Notes: generated by a model not told the origin, from the letters alone. A DNA stretch of 64,000 nt from Entophlyctis helioformis (GCA_025526915.1 JAHLKH010000006.1:1-64000), one strand, 5' to 3'. Numbered from the stretch's first letter, positions 10,301-19,674 are shown. Numbers and translations are program-made.

Positions 10301-12241
10301 TGCGGGTCGCTCCTCAAGTGCGGTGCCGCCATACGCGGCAAGCAGGTCTCCCATGATCATCGGCAGTGACCAGCCGTCATACAGCGTGTGGTGGATCGTG
10401 AGCACAACAACAGGATGCGAGTCATCCGTGTGGGTCAGCAGCGACAGTCGGGCCCAGTGCTTGTCGCCGACGGCAAAGCCACGTGCCTTGTCTTGGTCGA
10501 GGAACGCGGCAATGTCCATGCTGGCTGTGAGAGCAACACGCTCGAGTGCAACATCACGCTTGTCGATGTGCGGCCGCACAACCTGCACAATGCCGGCAGT
10601 CGACGTCGGCACAAACGATGTGCGCAGGATGGCGTGGTGCTGCACAAGCGTGCGGAATGCCGCCTCGAGTGCAGCCACATCGATCGTCTGCGTGGCTTGC
10701 AATGGCACCTGGGCAACGTATGCCGATGCATCCTGGATCGTCGCTGCAACCATGCCAGACTGCAGCGGCGTGGCCGGGAATACGTCCATGGTCGATGCAT
10801 CCACTCCAAGTTGGTCGGTCCAGTCGTGCATAATCTCGGCGAGGGTTTCAGTACTTTCCAGGTTGTTTGCAGTTTGTCAGCCTGCTGTGCACCTTCATAT
10901 CTGGATAAACTGAACAGGTACTCACGCAACCTTGACTGGAGGCCACTCCTCAGTCTCAACCATTGAGTTTCTGCTCTCGGCGACAAGCTGTTCCAGCGAC
11001 TTTGAGTGCAGAATCTGAGACGTTGAGACATTCAAGCCAAGCTCTCGCGACCGGGACGCCATCTTGACGGCCGAAATGGAGTCGCCGCCCAGCTCAAGGA
11101 ACGAGCTGCTCTTCATCAGCTCCTTCTCGTTGATGCCGAGCACCTCCGCGTAGATGGCCTTGAGCTCGTCGGGCATGCCTTTCATGTCGCCCATGCTCAT
11201 GTCAATGCCCATGTCCATGCCCATGTCCATGCCCAAGTTGACGCCAACGACCGGAACATTGTCCTGATGTTTGGTAGCTGGCGTTTCGAATGCATCGGCG
11301 GTAATGAAAGAGCAGGTGGTTGTGCATGTCAGGGCATTGGCAATGGAGCGAGCGGCAGTGGATAGCACCGGCACAAACCTGTGTGATCGGCGTTCTGCCC
11401 CGCCGTGCCAAAGAGCAAGCGCCAGAGAGGCTGCTGTTTGGTGCCGTTGCCCTCGATATCCGAGTCGCCTTGGGCAGCCGACGCCACAAAAGTGCCACCA
11501 GTCGCGAGCGTGGCCAGACAGTCGACAATGGCATCAAAGGCGGCATTACCGCTGGTCGATGGTGTCGGGGCGACCTGCAGACCAGCAAGTAGGCTTGTGG
11601 CCACATTCCCTGGCGCGGGCTGGCCGCACGCAGCCGACTGCTGCCGCTCCGAAACTGCCGCGAGCAGCTCCTCGTGGCTATAGATCGGCCACGCGGCCGC
11701 ACCAGATACACCGCGTATGGCCTGATTGTGGCAAAACATCAGTCCGCGATCCGGAAAGGGGGCCAGTGCCACCATGATCAGACTGTGGGTCTCGTGAGCG
11801 TACCTTGGTGGTATTGGTCGACAGATCCAAGCCAGAGTCGGCAATCTTGTCTTCTGGCGCACTGGCCTGCAGGCCGTCGCGCACAAGACGATACGCCTCG
11901 ACATGATCAATGGCATGCATCCCCTTCATAGCACCGGTATGGCCAAACAGGGTCGACTCCACTGGCACAAAGTCGCATTTAGCCCTGACCACAGCGAGGG
12001 CAGTCACAGACATGGCAATTGAATCATCCACGCAGATGGCAATGGGCAAGCCGGCCGACGGGATGGTGGTTTCTCTGGCGAGCGACGCTGCCAGGACACG
12101 GGCACACGTAGAGATCTGGCCAAAGGTGAGTTGGTCATTGCGCTCAGTGCACACAGCTGCAGTGGCAGTCGGATCGCTGATGCTCGCAAGAAAGTCCATA
12201 TTGCTCGTACTGATCAATAGGGGACAAATCCGTGCCGACAT
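3505..12241 (-). CDS. Nonribosomal peptide synthetase with C-terminal FSH1-type hydrolase
   Basis: Multimodular NRPS of about 2,750 residues. Exons read 12241-11804, 11721-11379, 11277-10926, 10853-9972, 9887-6688, 6603-4156 and 4086-3505. Domain order is truncated adenylation (A*), carrier T1 (LGGDSISAVK), condensation C1 (HHTLYDGWS), A1, T2 (LGGDSISAIK), C2, A2, T3 (LGGNSLNA) and an alpha/beta hydrolase. A1 and A2 have complete cores: YTSGSTGNPKGV (A3), NAYGPSG (A5, lacking the usual Glu), FKTGDLGRMLPDGR (A7) and NPNGKT (A10). Four one-base breaks are visible: C3 against C4 near 8466, in T3 near 4443, at the hydrolase start near 4285, and near 3860. Elsewhere the frame is open and introns keep phase. 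The product probably contains two residues added by near-identical A domains; substrate is not predictable with confidence. The gene diverges from the CoA ligase at 12300. The first ATG is used as start; 12199 is an alternative. Confidence 0.85.
4466..7548 (-). repeat. NRPS module duplication, downstream copy (C2-A2)
   Basis: This segment is nearly identical to 7751-10832 at a fixed offset of 3,284-3,285 bp. It includes the C-domain intron at 6604-6687, matching 9888-9971. Visible differences are a few substitutions, mostly in the C part, and one C in a homopolymer (CCCC here, CCC in the other copy near 8466). Homology stops at 4466, exactly at the Gly-Gly before the carrier serine of T3. Confidence 0.92.
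7751..10832 (-). repeat. NRPS module duplication, upstream copy (C1-A1)
   Basis: Upstream partner of the 3.08-kb tandem duplication. Homology ends at 7751 inside the T2 LGG motif and at about 10832 at the start of C1. The 202 bp between the copies (7549-7750) encode the T2 remainder and linker and are not duplicated. The C1 part is slightly more diverged from C2 than A1 is from A2. Confidence 0.92.
11199..11237 (-). repeat. Met/Asp-rich tandem repeat in the NRPS linker
   Basis: A 12-bp unit reading ATG-GAC-ATG-GGC on the minus strand is repeated about three times with variants. It encodes a run of alternating Met with Gly and Asp just before carrier domain T1. Its frame is open and shared with T1. 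Confidence 0.8.
11379..12241 (-). other. Degenerate N-terminal adenylation domain of the NRPS
   Basis: The first 280 or so residues resemble an A domain: an early TFGQISTCARVLAASLA stretch, then CVDDSIAMSVTALAVVRA, where normal domains have the (L/V)AVLKAG region. A later piece, FDAIVDCLATLATGGTFV, resembles the FDxxxxExxxxLxxGGxL region. The phosphate-binding A3 motif is absent and nothing resembling A5-A10 follows before the T1 linker. The region is split by an 82-bp intron at 11722-11803. This is inferred to be a vestigial or non-adenylating loading domain; it could still act as a docking segment. Confidence 0.6.
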
Positions 12242-12299
12242 CCACCTCGGTTTTCCCCACGGATCCGCATTCCAGGTTTGCCCTCAGTACTGCACAAGC
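12242..12299. promoter_or_regulatory. 58-bp divergent promoter between NRPS and CoA ligase
   Basis: Only 58 bp separate the NRPS ATG (12241, minus) from the CoA-ligase ATG (12300, plus). No TATA box or clear repeat is visible. Both cores must be supplied by this spacer and flanking coding DNA, or one real start lies further in (NRPS ATG at 12199). The arrangement favours co-expression; that is inference. Confidence 0.5.
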
Positions 12300-14427
12300 A
12301 TGGTTTTCACGTCCGCCTACACCGACATTTCCGTCCCCGAGATTGATGCCGCTTCGTTTGTGATCGACTCTGAGCGCTTCCTGGCTAACCCGGACAAGCC
12401 AGCCCTGATTGATGCCCTCACCGGCAAGTCGCTCACCTTCCAGCAGGTCCGCGACCAGTCGCTGGCGTTTGCCACCGGCCTCAAGACAGATCTTGGACTT
12501 GCTGCGTGGTCGGTTGTGGCACTGTACAGCGCCAACAATATCGACTACTTGTCGCTTGTTTACGGCACTCTCCTTGCTGGTAAGGGCAGCCACGGCATGC
12601 ATGGCATCCTGCACACTGCTGATCTTGCCTCGCATCGCCTCGCATCGCGTCGTATCTTCCAGGCTGCACGGTGACGACCGTCAACTCGACCTACACCATC
12701 GAGGAGCTGCTCTACCAGCTCAAGGACTCGGCCGCCTCGGTCCTCATTGTCGACAAGGACACGCTCGCCAATGGTCTCGCTGCTGCCAAACAGGCTGGCA
12801 TCCCCGCTGCCCGCGTGTTTGTGATTGCCCCCGAGGCCATCGAGTCTGTGCAGCCCGTCTCGTCGCTCTTCTCGACGGCGCCGTACACCAAGGTCGCCTT
12901 CATGACCGATGAGCTTGCCCACAAGCCTGCGTACCTCACCTACTCGTCCGGCACGACCGGCAGGAGCAAGGGTGTAACGGATGCTCGGTCGCGGTCACGT
13001 GATCCACGTGATCCACGTGACCCACGTGACCGGACAGACATTGTCGGGCCGCACCGGCCGCTCTGGTTTCCCCCGTTCTTGCAGTCGTCTGCCCGCCGTT
13101 CCCCTGCGTGCATACTCACTGCCCCGAGACCAGGTCTGTGCTGCCTCCCAATGAAGTAGTCGTCTGCCCGCCGTTCCCCTGCGTGCATACTCACTGCCCC
13201 GAGACCAGCCAGCAAGTCCGCCTGGAGGCCCAGTACTACAAAGGGCGTCGTCACATCGCACCGCAACATGGTCGCCAACGTGCTCCAGACGCTTGCCTTT
13301 GTGGACGAGTACCAGATCGAGAACGATGCCTGGATCGGATTCCTGCCGTTCTTCCACATGTATGCTCTGCAGTTGCTCATCCACCTGGTCCCGCATGCCG
13401 TAAGTCACGTCGTATCTTGCTGCAATGTCTGGCTGCCGCTCATCGCCACCATCTTTGATTGGCTGTGCTACAGGGCATCCCCGTGTCCGTCATGTTCAGG
13501 TTCGACATGCTCCTCTTCCTCAAGACGATGATGACGCACAAGATCCGCACGGCCCTCGTTGTGCCGCCCGTCGCTCTGGCTCTCGCCCGCCACCCGATCG
13601 TCGACAAGTTTGACCTGTCGGCCCTCTCGCGCGTTGTGACTGGCGCTGCCCCCTTCCCCGCTGCCATCTCCGAGACGATCGCCAAGCGTTTCGGTGTTAT
13701 TTCGGTGCAGGGCTATGGTCTGACCGAGACGACGCCGTTCATCAGTCTGTGCCCGCTCAAGAAGCCTGTGCACGGCTCGATTGGTGTGCTTGCACCCAAC
13801 ATCGAGGCTCGCCTTGTCGACCCCGAGACTGGGAAGGGTGAGTCATGGCTGTCCATCACGCGTCCTGTTGGTGATGGTCGCGTCGAAGCTTACTCTCTTC
13901 GTCCATCCATCCATCGATCAGACGTTGGTGCTGGCGAGGCTGGCGAGCTCTGGGTCCGCGGCCCCAACGTCATGGTGGGCTACCACAACAACCCCGAGGC
14001 CACAGCCGCCTCGATCGATGCCGATGGCTACTTCCACACTGGCGATGTGGCGGTCATCTCCGCCGATGGCCATCTGACCATTGTTGACCGTCTCAAGGAG
14101 CTCATCAAGTACGCTGGTCTGCAGGTGCCTCCTGCCGAGCTTGAGGGCAAGCTCCTCATGCATCCCAAGATCGCCGATGCGGCCGTCATTGGCCGTCCCG
14201 ACGAGGCTGTCGGCGAGCTGCCCCTCGCCTTTGTGGTGCTCAAGCCAGAACAGACAGCCACCGAGGCCGAGATCCAGACGTTCATTGCTGACCATGTTGC
14301 CCAGCACAAGCAGCTGCGTGGCGGTGTGCAGTTCATCGACGCCATCCCGCGTGCTGCGTCTGGCAAGATCCTGCGCCGTGTGCTCCGCGACAAACTTGCC
14401 GCTGCCTCTGCCCAACAGCGTTGCTGA
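12300..14427 (+). CDS. 4-coumarate-CoA-ligase-like acyl-CoA synthetase
   Basis: ATP-dependent carboxylate-CoA ligase of the ANL superfamily. Exons are 12300-12579, 12663-12973, 13244-13399, 13474-13837 and 13922-14427, giving 538 residues with all splice phases consistent. Motifs in order: LTYSSGTTGRSKG (P-loop, split by the 270-bp intron), IGFLPFFHMYAL, GYGLTETTP, the hinge region HTGDVAVISADGHLTIVDRLKELIKYAG, and ASGKILRR with the catalytic Lys. The C-terminus (QRC) is not a PTS1 signal, so a cytosolic enzyme is likely. It starts head-to-head with the NRPS, which suggests it activates an acyl or aryl acid for that pathway. An independent phenylpropanoid or fatty-acid role is possible. Confidence 0.88.
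12996..13028. repeat. Four palindromic CACGTG sites in 9-bp tandem inside an intron
   Basis: CACGTG occurs at 12996, 13005, 13014 and 13023, exactly 9 bp apart, within intron 2 of the CoA-ligase gene. CACGTG is the core E-box or G-box site of bHLH and some bZIP factors. The periodic spacing is seen directly; regulatory function is inferred. Confidence 0.75.
13083..13208. repeat. 51-bp direct repeat in the CoA-ligase intron
   Basis: Bases 13083-13133 are repeated at 13158-13208 with a 75-bp period and no visible difference. Both lie within the 270-bp intron 12974-13243, which explains why this intron is longer than its neighbours. Confidence 0.85.
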
Positions 14428-14631
14428 TCGACGATGACCTGCAGACTGCTGCCCATGACAGCCAAGGCGGTTGCTGTTGCCCATCACATCCACAATGCCA
14501 AGCTTGGTTGTTTCGAATGCCAGACCGTTTATTCTCATTGGCAATCGTTGCAATACACTAAATGTGGAAGGGGGTGATGGTAGTATGTAGAAGGTAACAG
14601 ACCGATCAAGCCAGGTAATATGCTCGATCGC

Positions 14632-16296
14632 TTAGTTGGCCTGCTTGGCAGCAAACTCAACGTCGGACTTCTTGGCACCGGTAGAGCCAAAGAGCTCGTC
14701 CATCTCCTCGAGCGACTTGCCCATGGTCTCGGGAACGAAGACGTAGACAAAGAGCGCCATGAGCATGCCGGTCGAGCCGAAGATGAGGTAGACGAGGAAG
14801 TCGACCTTGGCAATGATCTTGGGGGTGATCTTGGCAATGACGGCGTTCCACGACCAGTTGGAGATGGTCGACACACCCGTGCCCTTGGCGCGGACACGGA
14901 GCGGGAAGATCTCGGACTGGTACACCCACACGACGGGACCCCAGGTGGAGGCGAAGAAGAAGAAGAAGAAGTACACCGAGAAGATGGCGAGCCACGCGAG
15001 GGCGGGGGTGGTCTTGGACAGACCGACCCACAGGCACACCGAGAAGTGCGAGAGACCCATGCCGACACCACCAAAGAGCAGCAGCTTGCGACGGCCGATG
15101 CGCTCAATGAGGTACATGCCCGGGAACGTGGCGACAAAGTTGATAAAGTTGGACGCGAGCGGGAACGTGAGGCGGGCCTGGCGCTCGTCGATGCCCATGC
15201 GCTCGAACAGGTTGGACTGGTAGTACAGGATGACGTTGATACCGGTCCACTGCTGGAAGAACTGGAGCATGATGCCGAGGAACACGCGGTTGATGATGCC
15301 GGGACGCATGAGCTCGGGCCACGAGGCGGTGCCGACCTGGCGCTCGAGCTCGACGGCAGACTTGATCTCGCGGTACTCCTCCTGCACGGCCGCAGACGCA
15401 ACGTCGAGCGAGCGCAGCTTGGCAAGGACGGCAATGGCCTCGGTGTCGCGGTCGCGGTTGGCGAGCCAGCGGGGCGAGTAAGGCATGAAGACCATGATGA
15501 TCATGAGGATGACACCGGGGATCATCTGCACACCGAGGGCCGCACGCCACTCAATGTCGCCCTTGCCCTCGGCGGTCAGGATGATGATCGAGTTGATGAC
15601 CGAGGCGACAAAGATGCCGATGGTGATCATGAGCTGGTAGACCGTGATGAGGCGGCCACGGATGGCAGTCGGCGCAGTCTCGGAGATGTACAGCGGCACG
15701 GACATGGACATGATGCCGACACCAAAGCCGGCAACCAGGCGGCCGGCGTACAGGAACGGGACGTTGGTGGCAATGCACTGGAAGACGGAGCCGAGCGTGA
15801 AGAAGAAGCCACCAACGAGAATCGACCACTTGCGGCCAAGACCGTCGGCCATCATCGACGCGAGGAGAGCACCGAGAGCGCAGCCAATGAGGAAGGTGAA
15901 CGTGATCCAGCCGGTGACGTCCTCGGCGTAGCCCGTGCAGGCGGCGGGGTAGTTGTCGGGCGTGCACTCGGCCCAAGCGCCCTTGTCGTTGAGGAACTTG
16001 TAGCCAAAGTAGCTGGCGAACGACGTCATGGACAGAACCTGACTGTTGGTGGTGGCAGGTTGCGTGGAGGCAGGCGGGCGGACAGATCGTGTGCACAGCG
16101 AGTGGGCAGGCAGTGTCAGTGACTGGCACAGGCAGACTGCCGCTGAATCACGCAGGCGGCAGAGCGAATGGCACAGCGAGTGGCAGCGTTCAAGAGCATG
16201 ACGTGCGTACCCAATGACACCGATCTCATAACCAAAGAGGAGACCGCCGACACCGGCGGCGAAAGCAACGACGAAACTGTACGTGTTGGTCGCCAT
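14632..16296 (-). CDS. MFS sugar transporter (hexose-transporter type)
   Basis: Twelve-TM plasma-membrane sugar porter of 498 residues. Exon 1 is 16296-16211 and exon 2 is 16042-14632, with a 168-bp intron in the first transmembrane segment. Family signatures are GLLFGYEIGVIG in TM1, DGLGRKWS after TM2, SETAPTAIRGRL, SPRWLANRDR (variant of PESPRWL), QQWTGINVILYY in TM7, EIFPLRVRAKG, and PETMGKSLEEMDELF at the C-terminus. The N-terminus is short, as in fungal hexose transporters. It sits downstream of the CoA ligase and convergent with it (204 bp apart). It could serve the adjacent cluster, but a general glucose uptake role is equally likely. Confidence 0.93.
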   Translation of the reverse strand: MATNTYSFVVAFAAGVGGLLFGYEIGVIGYARHALERCHSLCHSLCRLRDSAAVCLCQSLTLPAHSLCTRSVRPPASTQPATTNSQVLSMTSFASYFGYKFLNDKGAWAECTPDNYPAACTGYAEDVTGWITFTFLIGCALGALLASMMADGLGRKWSILVGGFFFTLGSVFQCIATNVPFLYAGRLVAGFGVGIMSMSVPLYISETAPTAIRGRLITVYQLMITIGIFVASVINSIIILTAEGKGDIEWRAALGVQMIPGVILMIIMVFMPYSPRWLANRDRDTEAIAVLAKLRSLDVASAAVQEEYREIKSAVELERQVGTASWPELMRPGIINRVFLGIMLQFFQQWTGINVILYYQSNLFERMGIDERQARLTFPLASNFINFVATFPGMYLIERIGRRKLLLFGGVGMGLSHFSVCLWVGLSKTTPALAWLAIFSVYFFFFFFASTWGPVVWVYQSEIFPLRVRAKGTGVSTISNWSWNAVIAKITPKIIAKVDFLVYLIFGSTGMLMALFVYVFVPETMGKSLEEMDELFGSTGAKKSDVEFAAKQAN

Positions 16297-16357
16297 TGAG
16301 CTGGTTGTTGAGCTGCTGTGACTGACTGGAGAGCACGACAGGGCGGGATGCCGGGCT

Positions 16358-16370
16358 GGCTTTATATGCC
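16358..16370 (-). promoter_or_regulatory. TATA box of the sugar transporter
   Basis: On the minus strand this reads GGCATATAAAGCC, about 65 bp upstream of the transporter ATG at 16296. Spacing to the start fits a TATA element with a short 5' UTR. Confidence 0.6.
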
Positions 16371-16766
16371 GGCGGCCGTTGCAGGAGAGGCGTCGGCTGG
16401 CTGCGCGAGAGTGACTGACGCAGCGGAACGGGCGGGCAGGCGTGACACTGGCTGGCGGACGCATTTCCCGCCCGCTGACAATGCTGTTTGCTCTGCCGCT
16501 CGCTCCTGTTGCAGGCACATCGGCGTGCCATCGGCTGCTCGTGGCTGCCGTTTGCATGTCATCTGCAACGCGTTCTGTGCACATTTGTGCGAGGCTGGCG
16601 GGAAATGCGTCCGCCCAAGCGTGGTCAGCCGACGCATGTGAAATCTGGGCTGGCCTTCAACTGGCCGGCTGTCTGGCTGGCTGGCTGCAAGCGTCCGGCA
16701 GTGTTGCATCACTGCCTGTCACAGATCCGACGCTGTGCAGTCTGGTGCTGCTCTGCTGCGAGTGTG

Positions 16767-16767
<1 letters not shown>

Positions 16768-16799
<32 letters not shown>

Positions 16800-16812
16800 G
16801 CCAGCCAGCCAG
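16768..16812. repeat. (AGCC)n microsatellite
   Basis: About eleven AGCC units with one CCGCC interruption near 16800. The same motif (as GGCT) recurs at 38699-38748 and in the TIM9 intron, so it is a dispersed simple repeat of this genome. Confidence 0.9.
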
Positions 16813-17320
16813 TCGGAGTCGGAAGGGCTGGCTGGCACGCAGACCGACTGCGAGCGGCTGGACTGGCTGCACTTGGACGCGCAGCTGTGTGCCAGCGGTG
16901 GATCCCAGTGCACAGGCAGTCTCTGTGGCGGCTGATCGCTGCTCGTGTCGCCTCGGCACATCGGCATCCATCGCCCACTGCGCCACACTGCCGCCCAATG
17001 GCTGGGCTGGCTGGGCTGGGCTGGCTGGATCGCAGTGCCGCCTGCAGGTGAGAGCGAGCGCCAGCCAATGGCGTGTGCCACAACCCATCGATGCCGTCGG
17101 TCTGGCAGCGTGGACAGGCGCACGTTCTGTCCGCCGCTGCTGCTCCCTCGTGGCGTGTGCCACACGGCAGCCGCCATCTCCGCCCATCCTGAAAGGCTCG
17201 CTCGTCGGATCTGTGTCTCATCGTCGCCCGCCTGGTCTCGTGATGCTCCCTTCCGGGTCGACTCCCCTCGTGCCATCGATGGCGGCCAGATCCGCTGTGA
17301 CACCTTCCCCAATCGCGACC

Positions 17321-18251
17321 ATGTCCATCACACGAAAGGTCGCAGTCATTGTTGGTGTTGGCCCAGGTCTCGGTGCTGCTGCTGCTCGGCGCTTTGCTGG
17401 CGCAGGGTACAACGTGGCTCTGCTTGCTCGCCGCCAGGATGCTCTCAACGAGCTCAAGACCGAGATTGAGGCCGGCACGACTGGCGCCAAGGTACCCAAC
17501 GTCGCCTACTTGTCATGGCATGACACTCCTTGCCCTGCCTTGCTCCAGATGCTGCTGTCGCTGGCCAGAGTCTCACAGCGCTTCTATGACGGGAGAACAG
17601 GCAGCCGCCATCGCCTGCGATGTGACGGTCGAGTCGTCGGTCAAGGATGCTGCGCGGCAGTGTCTGCAGCGTTTCCGCAGTCGCCCGTCGGCGTTGTCAT
17701 CTACAGTACGCAGCACCGGCCGGTGGCCCACGAGCGATGCCCATGCTGACCCTTGGACAGACCCTCGCTTCTTCAAGATGGGGCCATTCCTGAGCCTCAA
17801 GCCCGACGACTACGACCAGGGTTGGAAGGTCCTCGCCCACGGCGCCGTGGTTGTGGCACAGCAGTTTCTCCCGAGCATGCTCGAAGCGGGCGGCGGAACG
17901 ATCATCTTCACTGGCGCGACGGCTGCACTCCGCGGCGGTGCTGGCTTCTCGGCGCTTGTAAGTCGGTGACTGCTGCAGATCGCATGTGCCACGACGATGG
18001 CTGACAGGTGCCGTGCAGAGCATGCCCAAGTTTGCCGTGCGGTCGCTGGCCCAGTCGCTGGCCCGCGAGTTTGGCCCGCAGGGCATCCACGTTGCGCATG
18101 TCGTTGTGGACGGCACGATCAACGAGACTGGCGATGACGGCGCGGTGATCAGCCCAGCGGCCATTGCAGACGAGTACGTGCATCTTGCCCAGCAGCCGCG
18201 CAGCTCGTGGACGCACGAAGTCGACCTGCGGCCCTACAAGGAGAAGTTCTG
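17321..18251 (+). CDS. Short-chain dehydrogenase/reductase with atypical active site
   Basis: NAD(P)-dependent SDR. It has the nucleotide-binding GVGPGLGAAAARRF near the N-terminus, then ACDVTVESSVKD, VVIY, FTGATAALRGGAGFSAL, and KFAVRSLAQSLAREFGPQG followed by IHVAHVVVDG. Likely introns are about 17492-17567 (donor uncertain), 17705-17759 and 17958-18018. The usual YxxxK catalytic Tyr is absent: Leu stands four residues before the Lys. This belongs to the known subgroup that has the FTGATAxLRGG and VAHVVxDG blocks without the canonical Tyr. A single-base break seems to lie near 17655. Its neighbours suggest a possible cluster role, but substrate is unknown. Confidence 0.75.
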
Positions 18252-18384
18252 AGCGGTCGATCCTGGCAAGCTGTGCCCTGAAGCCCCCCAATGCTTCAAT
18301 GAATTCTGCTGTGGTCACAACTCGCGGGTTTGTCCAAATTGTTTGCGCCACCCCGCCCGTTGTGCACTGGGGCACCTGACAGCT

Positions 18385-19674
18385 ATGCAACGAACACTGG
18401 AGCCAGAAGAGGCCGGCCTGCTGGCGCTGGGATCGGTGCAGGCGCTGTTCGCCTCCTTCATCTTCATCCTGCTGCTCCAGCTGCCGCAGTCGCCGTACAG
18501 CATCGCGCTGTGCATCACCTGTGCCCTCATCCCGCCCGCCGTCGCCTTGCACCTGGTGCTGTACTTTATGCCCACGGCCTACTCGACCGCAACCGACGTC
18601 GCAGCGCTCGTCTGTCTGTACCTGACGCTGCTCGTGTTCTGCTGGGGACAGCTCGAGTTTCTGCGGGTGATTACGCCGTTCATGGAGAGCGTTCGCATCG
18701 CAGCTCAGGTGTTTGGCGCCGCCTTCTGCGTCCTTGGCCCACTCTACTTGGTCCTTGGCTTTGGCGAGCTGCTGCCCTCGGATTGGTCGACGGTCATCTT
18801 CGGCTCCAAGCTCGTCCTGGGTGCGCTCGGCGTGCTCTTCAACGTCGCCGTCCAGACCTTCTTTCTGGTGTTTGTGGTCCAAAAGTTCTACCGGGCCAGC
18901 CAGTCCTTCATGACTGCATACGTGCTCAACTACTGTGTGGCGATCGTCTGTCTCGGCATACCGCTGGGCATCAGCCTCATGGGGAAAAACGGCCGCACAG
19001 ACCTCCGCCGCATCACGCTCAACCTGACGGCGTTGCTGTACTATTATCCTGCGATCGTGGGCACGGAGATGATGCGGTTTGGACTGCAGCGACAGATGCA
19101 TCTGGCGCCGTTGGACGACGAGACATCCATGGTCGAGTGGACCGAGACTTCCGATCCGTCGATGCAGCCCGATGCAATTCTCGGTTGGCAAGATATGCTT
19201 GTGCAAGAGCAAGAGCGGCGGCAACACAAGGAGCAGCAGCATCAACAGCAGCAGCAGCAGCAACAAAAGCAACAGCAGCGGCAACACGAACAGTGTGGTG
19301 ACAGCCAGCACACGGCGGTTGCTGACGACGACATTCGCAGTGCCGCAACTTCCCGAGCGAGCGGATCCGAGCCCTCGTACCAGCTGGCTGGCATGAGTGG
19401 ACATGGGCCTGAACGAGGTCATCGCGCACCGCACGCGTCTGTCGTTGCTACTGCTTACAATGGCGGCCTGTACGATACCGAGCACAAGGACGGCAAGGCC
19501 AGGCAGCAAGGCAAGCAGCAGCAGATGCAAGTCACGGCAAGCGCTATCGAGCAACGGCTGTTGTTCAAGATGCCGCATCTGCGCTGGACGACGTCTGATC
19601 AAAGCGATTCGCAAAGCTCCGACATCACTGGCTCAACAGCTGCCATGTCGACTGAATCGCGTGTCGGCGTGTAG
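18385..19674 (+). CDS. Unrecognised 7TM protein, family B copy 1, Gln-rich tail
   Basis: Single-exon protein of 429 residues with seven clear hydrophobic segments in roughly the first 260 residues and a long polar C-terminal tail. The tail contains Gln/His-rich tracts (19224-19300). Conserved family marks are LPQSPYSIAL between TM1 and TM2, FCWGQLEFLRVITPF at the end of TM3, and a TM5 block followed by QKFYRASQSF. Three further copies occur in this window. It shares no DRY, CWxP or NPxxY motif with the class A-like set, so it is treated as a different receptor-like family. I do not recognise the family; function is unknown. The start chosen is the ATG immediately before TM1. Confidence 0.75.
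   Translation: MQRTLEPEEAGLLALGSVQALFASFIFILLLQLPQSPYSIALCITCALIPPAVALHLVLYFMPTAYSTATDVAALVCLYLTLLVFCWGQLEFLRVITPFMESVRIAAQVFGAAFCVLGPLYLVLGFGELLPSDWSTVIFGSKLVLGALGVLFNVAVQTFFLVFVVQKFYRASQSFMTAYVLNYCVAIVCLGIPLGISLMGKNGRTDLRRITLNLTALLYYYPAIVGTEMMRFGLQRQMHLAPLDDETSMVEWTETSDPSMQPDAILGWQDMLVQEQERRQHKEQQHQQQQQQQQKQQQRQHEQCGDSQHTAVADDDIRSAATSRASGSEPSYQLAGMSGHGPERGHRAPHASVVATAYNGGLYDTEHKDGKARQQGKQQQMQVTASAIEQRLLFKMPHLRWTTSDQSDSQSSDITGSTAAMSTESRVGV

Larger units (their letters stand above)
16297..17320. other. 1-kb divergent intergenic region, AGCC/GGCT-rich
   Basis: No supported gene. It separates the transporter (minus) from the SDR (plus). It holds an (AGCC)n array at 16768-16812 and further imperfect GGCT runs around 17005-17035. 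Several long ORFs cross it on both strands, but they encode repeats and have no recognisable domains. Confidence 0.6.

Noticed and set aside
11278..11378. Frameshift between the degenerate A domain and T1
   Set aside because: A 101-bp GT-AG intron here restores the T1 frame exactly, so no frameshift is needed.
14620..16122. 500-codon plus-strand ORF across the sugar transporter
   Set aside because: It is the antisense shadow of the transporter: charged, repetitive, without domain, and the opposite strand has a full set of MFS motifs.
17908..19614. 568-codon minus-strand ORF
   Set aside because: It lies opposite the SDR and a 7TM gene; composition is Gln/His/Arg-rich with no recognisable domain, as expected for antisense of GC-rich coding DNA.
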